This document shows, piece after piece, positions 33,981 through 43,416 of a stretch of DNA of 64,000 nucleotides (its first letter is position 1; each line of letters starts with the position of its first letter). A program made the position numbers and the translations under genes. The notes under the pieces are model-generated. The model did not search any database, was not told the DNA's origin, and worked only from the letters and a program-made list of their open reading frames with translations. This DNA comes from Tetrahymena elliotti 4EA (lineage: Eukaryota > Ciliophora > Oligohymenophorea > Hymenostomatida > Tetrahymenidae). The stretch lies in assembly GCA_000231825.2 (NCBI GenBank), contig JH720356.1:228250-292249 (forward strand), written 5' to 3'.

Positions 33981-36785
33981 ATGAGGTCTTCTAGTAGTAT
34001 AAATTAACTCTCTAACAACTTACAAAGTAGCCAATTAAAAGCAAGTACAGCTCCTCCAGCTGAAGATGAAAAATATTTTGATTAAAGTATTCGTAATTAC
34101 TACGAAGAATGTAAAAATTGCCCAATGAGAAAATATCTTGATCATGTGTAAAATAAAGCATTCTAATAATTTGTTCTAAAGAAGCAAATTTTTTTAAACA
34201 TAGATGTCTGTCTGCTAAATGCGAAAATTACTTTAAACTTGTATGCCCTTACTGCCATAGACTAAGCCATAAGATAGATGTTACCATGACATATTAAATT
34301 CAAGATATTGACTTATTTATGCAAGAAATAGTCAAAATGGCGAAACAAAAAAAAACTTAAACCAAAAAATAAAGAGAAAAGAACTAACTTTTTGATATTA
34401 TTGATCAAAAAATAAAAGATATTGATAACTTAGTTTAAACAATAGAATCTGTAAGCAGATTTATTTCATTAAATTTTATTACAAGTTTATTCTTTATTAA
34501 TAAAAGTCAGTAAATATTTTAAATAATCCTAATATCTTTTTTTTAAATAAAGATAAAAAATGTCCTCATGTATAAAAAGGTTGTTTTGGGTTAAGTCTTC
34601 TAAGATTATGATCTTGTTTATGAAGAATTAATCAAATTATATAAGCCTAGCAATCGCCAATTAAAAATTGATAAGTCATTAGATTTTTTAAATAAAATGT
34701 TTCATTATAAAAAAGGTGCTAACGGTATGTGGTAACTTTAGTGGAAAAATGACATATTTGTCCAAGAAAATTTTTTCAAACCTCTTTAAGAATTAGATAT
34801 TGTTAAAACTACAACATAGGGTTCTTAAAAGAAAATAATTAATACCATAAAGGAGTAAGATGAAGATTTAGGATCAAATGAATCAGGAGATTATTTACGA
34901 ATTGAACAAAAATATTAAGAAAAGTTTAATTAGGCAATTGATTCTATTTAAAATACTTTGAATTTGCTAACAACACATACCAATAATTTTGTAATATTGT
35001 TTTATATTGATCGAAAAATATTTAAAAAATAAAATAATAAAGATTAAATCAGAAGATTTTGTTTATTTATCATCTATTGGAACAGTTGAGGATCATATCA
35101 AAGTAGTTTTATTTTACAACATTTTCAAAACTTAATCAGATTTAAACATACAGAATGAAAAGTAAAAGTGCCTAACAGAATGCAATAGGATTTTAAAAGA
35201 ATTTGATATCCATTTCTAAGTAATAATATTATTTTTTTCAAAAATAGAAAATAATTTATTTATTTTAAATATTGAAAAGTGGGAAACATTTGTAAAAAGA
35301 TAGAAGCATATTTCATAAATTGAAATAATATTAATATTTTTAAAAACAGGATCAAATTGTAAAATTTTAAATTAAAGTAAAGTAGTTTTATTAAAATATT
35401 ATTTAAAAACTAAAAGCAATCAAAAGAAACATCTGTAGATTACTTAAAATTTTTAGAGAAAAACATTAATTACATATTTATGATTAAATAGATAGTATGA
35501 TATTATGTCTATTCTTTTCATTTTTAATAAATCATCTAAAAATAGTCAGTAAAATATTCAATTAATGAGACAATATGACTTTATTTCTTATTAAAATCTT
35601 TTAAAAAGGCAGTAAAATAAATTAATGAAGATGAATTATTATTTAAAACATTTTATCTAAAAACAAAACAAAGATTGTAAATTATTTTTTTTTGTTTTAA
35701 TTTCATTTTAAACATTTTTAATAATAAAAATAGGTGGTAAATAAAATTGATCATAAGCAAATTTAAAATATATTTTAATATAAAACAGAGTGTATAAATA
35801 ATTTGATATTTTAAAATACACGAAATTATAAAAATGAATATTTAAATATTAAGAGGGTAAGATAGATTTTAATTATAATTTGAGACACAAGTTCATCATT
35901 TTTCATTATTGTTGATGAATATTAGTTTGTAAGTTGTTCAGTTGATTTTAACTTTTTCAAAACTATTCTTTTTTAACAAAAGAGTGTAAGTTAGATTTAA
36001 AATGCCATTTTTCAGAGACTTATTCCTAACATAAAAGACAGTAATTTATTTATTTAGTCATACTTAATTAACTTATTTTTTTCAGATTGTAAGATAAATT
36101 AGATGATTGAATATTTTTTAGATAAATGTTTCTAAATATAGTTCGTAAGGTTCTTTATAAATTCTCTCAAAATAAAATTATGGTTAAAACTAAAAATAGT
36201 TGGTAAAATTTATTAGCTAAATAGTTATTTATTCTAATTCATTTCAATAAAAAAGACGGTAAATATTATAAACCAACTTGAGAAACTAACTAAAATTCAT
36301 TGAAAAAGAGAGTAATATATTTATTTATTATTTTAGGCTTAGTGTTAAATTTGTATTTCCTAAAAATAGGCATATCATGAAGAAGAAGTAAAGCATACTA
36401 ATCAAAATATTAAAATGATAACCTAAATTTTTCTGATAAACTAAAGGGAGTAAGATTAAAATAAAAAACTTATTAAAAAATATTAAAAAACAAATATAAA
36501 AATAGGATGAAGTAAGTAAATTTTAGTTGATAAATATAGCAGATAATTAATTTTGACAAACTAGATTGTAAATTTTTTATTTTAGTAACAAATATTAAAA
36601 AAATATTTATTAATAATTAGCCGATACCAGTAAATTTATTGAGATAAACTAATTAATGATAAAATTATACTTTTAAATAGAACTTAGAGAGATTATTTGC
36701 AATCTACTTGAATGCAAAAGAAAAGATAAATAACTTTGAGTAATTCCATTCAAAGAATTTTGTTTTGCCAAAAAGAAGATTTTGA
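33981..36785 (+). CDS. Zinc-finger/coiled-coil protein split into 28 exons, 17 of them one codon
   Basis: Exons: 33981-34147, 34204-34450, 34507-34509, 34553-34990, 35043-35219, 35280-35291, 35350-35358, 35417-35494, then the array described at 35495-36680, and last exon 36681-36785 (TGA 36783-36785). Total 1317 nt, 438 aa. Residues ~38-85 carry a B-box-like zinc finger as seen in many ciliate proteins: ECKNCPMRKY, then HVCLSAKCENYFKLVCPYCH and RLSH; its middle is joined across the first intron (34148-34203). A helical region with coiled-coil character follows (REKNQLFDIIDQKIKDIDNL), then a mixed region (GANGMWQLQWKNDIFVQENF). The C-terminus reads NLERLFAIYLNAKEKINNFE. The zinc finger plus coiled coil suggests a protein-binding adaptor. 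The exon structure is the remarkable part. Inferred from frame and GTA/AG sites only. Confidence 0.78.
34507..34509 (+). other. Single-codon exon (TCA, Ser)
   Basis: Flanked by AAAAG on the left (intron 34451-34506, 56 nt) and GTAAAT on the right (intron 34510-34552, 43 nt). Including it keeps phase 0 on both sides. The alternative, one intron 34451-34510 followed by A/T-only coding to 34552, is also open but encodes an implausible run of Ile/Gln/Phe. The later array of identical design favours the microexon. Confidence 0.6.
35495..36680 (+). other. Array of consecutive single-codon microexons
   Basis: Between exon 35417-35494 and last exon 36681-36785 lie nineteen tiny exons, each preceded by AG and followed by GTA. 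3-nt exons start at 35546 (TCA), 35609 (GCA), 35674 (ATT), 35734 (GTG), 35789 (AGT), 35854 (AGG), 35926 (TTT), 35983 (AGT), 36038 (ACA), 36086 (ATT), 36142 (TTC), 36200 (TTG), 36256 (ACG), 36309 (AGA). Then come 36370-36387 (18 nt), 36447-36449 (GGA), 36506-36511 (6 nt), 36565-36567 (ATT) and 36621-36629 (9 nt). The twenty introns are 45-69 nt, the usual size here; 13 of 20 are not divisible by three, so the array cannot be read through. The peptide is SAIVSRFSTIFLTR, then AYHEEE, G, DE, I, PIP, running into NLERLFAIYLNA: a plausible amphipathic helix and loop. Confidence 0.75.
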
Positions 36786-37108
36786 TAAATGACTAAATTA
36801 TATAATGAATGTTTTTACATATTTTATTTTATGTATTTAAATTTTTAATTTATAAATTTTTTCTTGATTAATTTTAGAAGGAACATATGTGAGAGAATTC
36901 AATAAATATTTTAATATTTTTAATAATTAATTTCGAATTTAAATCAATATTTATTTACAATCCTAAGTATCAGTTTTTTTAACTTTTACTTGTATTATCA
37001 GCATGCTTATTTTTATTATTATTATAAGATATTTTATCACTTTATAGTTTAAATTAAAGGTTAAATTGTATTTCTAAATATTTTTAAATACTTTAAATTG
37101 CAGTTATT
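36786..37108. other. Intergenic between convergent genes
   Basis: About 320 nt, AT-rich, no features. Confidence 0.65.
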
Positions 37109-40100
37109 TCATTTAGTTTTCATAGTTTCAATAAAGTTTTGGCAGTCTTATTAATAGTCAAATATAAAAGAGTAATAATTTTTTGTTCTGAATAGGATAT
37201 TATTTAGTTCAATAACTTGAATTTTATTATTTATATTATTATATCTAGAGCGACTGCCTCTTATGAAAAATATTGGTTTTTTGAAGAAATTAGAAGCAAG
37301 ACTTTCTACAATTATTAAATTGTAATCAAAAGTTACTATTATTAAAACATCTTTTTTGATTTCTTTTTTTGATTACCCTGTCTAGACATATTATGCTTTG
37401 AATTCTTTTCTTACTAATTGTGATGTTTTTAATTCTTTTAGCTAGAATTTTTCAATGAATGAGAATAAATGTTCAAATTATACTTCTTCTTCATCTTTTA
37501 TTTCTTAAATTTTCCTTAAGTAATTCTACTCTTCAGATGGTAAATAGTTTTTTAAAGTGAAATATGGATTCACTTCATAGTTTACATTACATTCTTCTAT
37601 TTATTGGTTTAGAGGTTTTTAATTCCTATTTTATTCTTAATCTCTGCTTGAGATAGAGGAATCTAATCTTTATGAATGTTAAGGACTAAGTCCATTAATA
37701 TATCTTTCAGGGCTACCTGATTTTCTTTTGGCACCACTTTAATTAGTACTTTAATTGAGTGAAATATCTTAGATTGTAAAATTTTGCATTTCTATGATAT
37801 CTTTACCTTCATTTTCTGATGAATGATTTGATGAATTTAATTTAAATTTATTAGGAGATCCTTCATTTGAATCTACTTCTCTTCCAATTTAAATGTGCTA
37901 GAATTAGCTACTTTCTTAAGATTTTTTTAAAGATCTAGATTTAAGTAGAATAATTGATGAGTGTTTTGATTAAGATTTTTGATCAAAATCAAATTTTATT
38001 TCATTTAAACCTGTTTAAGGAATCTTTCCAAAAAGTTCTTCATATCTAATAATATAGAGTTCTAAACTTTTCTTGATTCCTTCTATTCTCTAGAACTCTA
38101 ATTCTTTTAACTCTTTGACAAATTTAATAGTCTCTATCCCAAAGTTTTTCAAGCAATCATAATGTTTGAAAACTTTACTTAAAAAAATCCATTCATTGTA
38201 GCACAAATCTTTCTTATAAAAATCTCTGATGAGCTTTTTTTTATTTTTTGTTTTCATATCTTTTGCTGCAAGAGAGGAAAATAAGTTTGAATAATCTTAA
38301 TATTATTCTGCAGCGCTTCTGCCAATATTCTAAATATTTTTACTAATAAAATTATTTAATAAAGTTTATTTTTTTCAAATTAAGTAATTTTACTTTGAAG
38401 ATTTTGTTAACTCTTTATAACGATTAAGTCGAGATTCATATTTTAAAGAATTTGCATTTAGTATTTCTTTTATTATTGATTATTCAGCAAATTCAGCTAA
38501 TTTTTTAGAGTTTATCATTTTTCTTTTATTTAAATCATCAAGCTCAGCTATTACCATATTTAGTTTTTCAAATTAACTACCTTCATTACCTAAAATTGGA
38601 CTGAATTTCATTGAACTAAATTATTAAAGCTAGGCTACTTTATCCTTGAAGTATTTGATAACAATATAGTTGCTTTTACTTGAGCTTGTTGCTATTTCTA
38701 TAGCTTAGGTAGAAAGATTGTTAATAATATCTTAAAATATTCCTACAATTTAAACTCTGTTATCTTCCCAACACTTTATGTATCTATATCTTGTTCTTCT
38801 TGTATCAAAATTTGTAAGTTCATCTTAGTTTGAATAAATTGTGACCTATGGAGGAATATCTATTATTTCTGTTTGGCATAAACGATCAGAACCCTGAAAA
38901 GATCCATTTAACTTACTTGATCTTTCAAAAATAGCGCTCTAAAAGTTTTTTGTTTCTTTTTAGCTATTTAAAATTTATTTAAAATCAAATTATCAAAAAC
39001 AAGAAAATGAAAAAATACTTTTATGATGATCTTTGTGATGTTATTTTTTCATTTTAGTTTGATTATTCTTCAATAATAACTTAAAATTATACTGATTAAG
39101 TTTAGTTCATAGCTCCTTCTGCTATAACAACAGTCTAATTCCCAGGTGATATAGTATCTGCCTCAGGCTTTATAAAACTTATGTCATCAGGTATAACCAA
39201 CCCAGGTACATTTTAGCCATAAAAACTTGAATTGTAATCTAATATATCATCTGTGAATTTTCTTTGGTTTTTCTCCAAAGGGTGAGTTTATTCCTAATTA
39301 AATTTATAGTAAATAAAATTAGCAGCATTGCTATTATTTACACCATGATTCTATCTTTTTTCGTTAGTGGTTATTGTAGAATATAACTAGTTTTATTCTT
39401 AATCTAAAGTAATATGGTCTTCATTTTGAGCCTATTCTTAATTTTTTTATGGCTAATTCAGTTGATTAATAAATAAATTATTTGCCTTTGCATCATTATT
39501 TTGATGATTATTGTCAGTATTTCCTGTTTCTTAAATATTTTTATTTCTTTCTTTTTAGGCTACATTATTTTAATTCTAATTATCTCTCATTTAAATCTCA
39601 ATTTTTTGGTCTAGAATTTTATTTTATTCCTTATTTTCTTCTTTTTTTCTATGTATGCTTTAGTCTTATTTCTAAACTTAATCATCTTAGTTTTCGTTGA
39701 TATTTCTATGAGGACCCTCTAAATCTAATTTATTATTTAAAGAATTATCTTTTGTATTTTCATTTATCCTCTTATTTTCATCTACACTATGGTTGTCTTA
39801 ATTAGATTCAAGAATTTTTTCATTAATAACTGAAATTTAGCTATTTGATACATCCTAGTTTTCAATTTAAGCTTATGGACTATTTGAAATAGAAAGATTG
39901 TTGAATGTTATTTCTTTGTTATTTAACTCTTCTTATCTTTCTCCTTTTTTAAACAAAGTAATTTAATAAGTTTTTGTGTTTCTGATGATAAATTTATTTT
40001 ATCTCCAACAAAAAAGAAATATGAATTATATGTTTACCATTCTAATTAGTTTGATTTTCAAGGTTTTTTTCAAACATTTATGGGCTATTTTATTGAATTT

Positions 40101-40305
40101 GTGAAGTGTTATGGCTTTACACAGGACTTGATTCTAATATCACTATTTATTATTGATCTTATTGAGTGATTTAATTTTATAGAACATTTTTATTTTCATC
40201 ATCTTATGATTTTAAGTGCTCATCTTTAATATTATTAAGTTGATTATCTTAAGCATTTTAAGCCTCTACTTATTTAAAATCACTATCTACTTATTCACTT
40301 GACAT
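37109..40305 (-). CDS. Large coiled-coil protein, possibly BAR/PH-like
   Basis: Exons 40305-40038, 39943-39019, 38963-38394 and 38342-37109 (introns 94, 55, 51 nt); 998 aa. The first ~390 residues are Asn/Gln/Lys/Asp-rich low complexity. A short conserved-looking stretch follows (VPGLVIPDDISFIKPEADT, then ISPGNQTVVIAEGAM). Residues ~420-680 are helical and charged (RYRYIKCWEDNRVQIVGIFQ; MVIAELDDLNKRKMINSKKL; KFVKELKELEFQRIEGIKKS), with spacing like a BAR/F-BAR-type coiled coil. The C-terminal ~90 residues (DVLIIVTFDYNLIIVES; IQVIELNNILFRTKNYYSFI; DCQNFIETMKTK) look like a PH-type fold: strands then one final helix. BAR plus PH would place it on curved membranes, but both domain calls are by pattern only. 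The 94-nt first intron could be split differently. Confidence 0.65.
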
Positions 40306-41100
40306 GTCTTAATTAAACTAAATAAATTTTCTATTATAAAAATAATATTGAGGTCCTTTTATTTTAGAAAATTTAGATTTAAAAAATAGTTGAAATGTTA
40401 TCTATTAATAAATATCTATGTTTATAGTTATAAGCTCTTAATCAATTTTTTAATTAAAAATAATGTTTTCCTAAGTATAATACAAATACCATTAATTTTT
40501 ACACCAAACATTCTTATATAAAAACTTGATATATTAGCAGATATTTCTAGTATACATATTGGTCTAAAATATGAAGCTACATCAGAAAAGTTTTCATACT
40601 TTTTTAATCTTTAATCTCCTTAAAGATAAATTATGTAAAAATAATTGATTTTAAATCTTTCTCCCTAATCAAATATTATTTCATAAATTTTATCAAATCA
40701 AATCAGATCTTAGAATTTATTTATATCATCTTTTTTTAAGGATTCTTTTTAAATATAAATTACTAAAATATTTCATCTTTTGAAAAATAATTAAAATAGA
40801 TTTAATTTTCAATAATATTGAGAGAGGTAATTAATTGAGTTTCACATTTTCTGAATAAAAAATAGAAAATTTCATCAAAAATATTTCTAATAAAAATCTT
40901 ATTTTCCTTTTTTTAAATATTCTTTTAATAATATACATTTATTGCTTTTTCTTTTTGAAATAATTCAAAGTTGTAAATTGAAAAATTATATAATTTAATA
41001 GAATTGAAAATAAGTTGAATTGAATTAAATTTTGTTTTAATATTTTTTCAACCTTTTTTTGACTTGTAGATAAAATATGATTATATACATTTTTAAAATA
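40306..41100. other. Intergenic, AT-rich
   Basis: About 800 nt between same-strand genes; holds the promoter of the coiled-coil gene. Nothing recognisable. Confidence 0.6.
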
Positions 41101-42060
41101 TCACTTTTATATACATAGGTAAGTAAAGCCATCGTAGTGAGAGAAATGCTTGTAAAAATAAAGCAGAGGCATGCTTAAATTACAAACTATTCCATTGCTA
41201 ATTACTTTAAAGTTTTTATAATTTTCATTAATTATTTCAAATGCATTATCTGTTTGTTTTATTATTTTAGGGAAATACTTTGTTAGAAAGCCACCTAAGG
41301 TATCGTTTTCTGATTCTATTGGGTGAGAAAATTAGATACGACCAACATACCCCTCAATATATACTCTTACAGGTAATTTAATAGCTTTATTATTTTACAA
41401 GTGATTTTTCATCTAAAATATTTGATCTAAAATGCTAAAAAAGGCAATATCATCAAGATTTTTATATGAATCCCACAATTTATTTTACTGTTCTGCCTCG
41501 ATTTACATAAGAGCTGTATCACTATCAAATCTGATGTAAAGAGATTCTTTCAAAGAAAACTTGAAATTTTACTTTGCTATGTCTAATACTGTTTTGCCTG
41601 GTATGTTTTGTATAGGGATATACTCCTTTGAAATAGTACAAGGCCCATAATGTAATATTATATTTTATGGCATGAATGGAGGAGGTGATTCTTAAATTCC
41701 TAAATCAAAGCTATCTTCATCTCCTAACTCTCCTTTTACTGTTGAATCTTAGTAGTTTAAATCAAATGTAACACCAAAAGGCAAATTCCAAGTAATTGGT
41801 CTATTATTCCATTCTAGCCATATATCATCTTGATTCCTTGGAACTGGAGCAAACTTTTCAAAGTATTCATGAATTTATTCATAATAAAAAACTGGAAGAT
41901 GGATTCTTTAAAAGAACATATAAAGTGGGAATGGCTCCTCATTATTGCTAATTTGTTCTGGATCTAATTTAATTTTAACAGGAATTTTATTTTGCCATAT
42001 CAACGACCTAATTTCTTTTTGATCTTTCTCAAAATCTGATTACTTTTGTTCTTCTGCCAT
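41101..42060 (-). CDS. ATG5: Autophagy protein ATG5
   Basis: A single 320-codon frame without intron; 319 aa, close to the family norm (~270-300). ATG5 is covalently joined to the ubiquitin-like ATG12, and with ATG16 promotes lipidation of ATG8 on the phagophore. The N-terminus matches the family opening (IRSLIWQNKIPVKIKLDPE ... EEPFPLYVLLKRIHLPVFYY ... YFEKFAPVP). The central helical region has SLKESLYIRFDSDTALMQIE then NKLWDSYKNLDDIAFFSI. By comparison with other ATG5 proteins, Lys171 in SLKES is the expected ATG12 attachment site. The C-terminal ubiquitin fold has KLPVRVYIEGYVGRIQFSHP, TLGGFLTKYFPK, VISNGIVCNLSMPLLYFYKH and ends DGFTYLCIQK. Nothing is missing. Confidence 0.93.
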
Positions 42061-42516
42061 TTCTTTTTTATAATAAATTTTTACAACAAGAGAATAAATT
42101 TTATGATATATTAATTAATTGATAAAACATAAATCCAACCAAACTAAAAGATCAGGAAGAATAAGTATTGTCTATTTGTTTTGTTATTTTTGATGAAATA
42201 ATTAATTCTTTGATTGATCCTAAACAAAAATAAATTCATTTTTAATAAACCAATTTAAAAAAATTATTTTTTTTGAAATATTAAACAAGAACATAAATTA
42301 TTTTTAGTAAAAATAAAATACATAAATAAATTTTTAGAGTAATTATTAATAAATTAACCTGTTGTTAATATTTTCAACTGTGCTATTAATTATATTATTT
42401 TTTCGTCATTATTGTTTTTATATAAAATCCTATTTGATTTTCTTGGATGCCTAAATTTTTTTTTAGCTTTCATTACTTTATATTAATCTATTATTTTCTT
42501 TTTTTTGTCCTATTTT
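42061..42516. other. Intergenic, AT-rich
   Basis: About 455 nt upstream of ATG5; no recognisable element. Confidence 0.6.
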
Positions 42517-42890
42517 TCATACATGAGAATAGCTAGGATCCTTCCAAGGATTCATTTTTTTATCACAATCATCTAAACAGTTGCAGCATCTTTCTTTACA
42601 AGGATACCAAACAAATGCCAAGCAATCACGTATTGCTCTGCATACAAATACAATTACTTTATATGTTGCCTTTTATGGTTTAATATTATTTATAAAGTTA
42701 AAAATGATAAATGTTCTACTTTATATTTGATAATAGTAAATTAAAAAAATAAAATTCTATATACTGAACAACAAGCTGCAACATATTCACAAAAAACAGC
42801 ACAGCATCCTTTTGATTCCTCCTCATCTTCAACTTCTCCTCCATCCTCTCCATCTTTTTTATTTATGGGTTTTTTTTCTTTATCAGCCAT
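42517..42890 (-). CDS. Tiny Cys-rich protein, 92 aa
   Basis: Exons 42890-42765 and 42669-42517 with a 95-nt intron. The N-terminus (MADKEKKPINKKDGEDGGEV, then EDEEESKG) is charged. A Cys-rich mildly hydrophobic segment follows (GCCAVFCEYVAACCS, joined to ATYKVIVFVCRAIRDCLAFV), then WYPCKERCCNCLDDCDKKMN, ending in PWKDPSYSHV. There are eleven Cys in 50 residues. No signal peptide is present, so disulfide bonds are unlikely; S-palmitoylation of a peripheral membrane protein or metal binding is more plausible. Unspliced, the frame would stop soon after the Cys block; the spliced form gives the second Cys cluster in the same frame, which supports the intron. No family name known to me. Confidence 0.75.
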
Positions 42891-43416
42891 TTTTAAGTAT
42901 TGTTTATAAAATATGTTTTGATTGCTTTTTGCAAAATAGTAAAAAATCAAATTGATTAATATTTTCAAATGCAGAATTTATATCGTTTTTAATCTATGTT
43001 AACATATTAATCGTTTTCATTCATTCAATTATTAAGATTTAGTGTAAAAAAATCAAAACAATTAATTGGAACCCTAATTAATGGAATGGATATTCTTTAT
43101 TCTTATTTGCATATTTTAATTAACATTTTGTTTTTTTAAGAAATTGTTTTATTTTAAAAATAATTTTTTGAACTTTAAAAATAAAAAAGATTTTTTTTAA
43201 TGGAGATGATATCTTCTTAGATAGATAAATTATTTAAATTTAACAAATATTATTAACTTTATGAATTTTTTAGATGACTGTTTAGTGCAATAAACTGCTT
43301 ATTTTGAGATACTTAAATTATTTGAATTTCTTATTAAGAAAATTTAATAAATCTTACTCAAAAATCGCATTTAACTGGATATTTCGTCAAAAGATATAAT
43401 ATATTTGTAAGGATTT
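42891..43416. other. Divergent intergenic region
   Basis: About 525 nt between the 5' ends of a - gene and a + gene; shared promoter region by position. No motif recognised. Confidence 0.6.

Noticed and set aside
35986..36015. Shorter 30-nt intron followed by a 25-nt exon AGACTT...GACA
   Set aside because: 25 nt breaks the phase kept by every other array exon; using the later acceptor gives a 52-nt intron and a 3-nt exon, like its neighbours.
36312..36369. 25-nt intron ending at 36336 with a longer exon containing CQICIS
   Set aside because: Frame is open, but 25 nt is far below the other introns; the 58-nt alternative ending at 36369 fits the size range. The short version cannot be fully excluded without cDNA.
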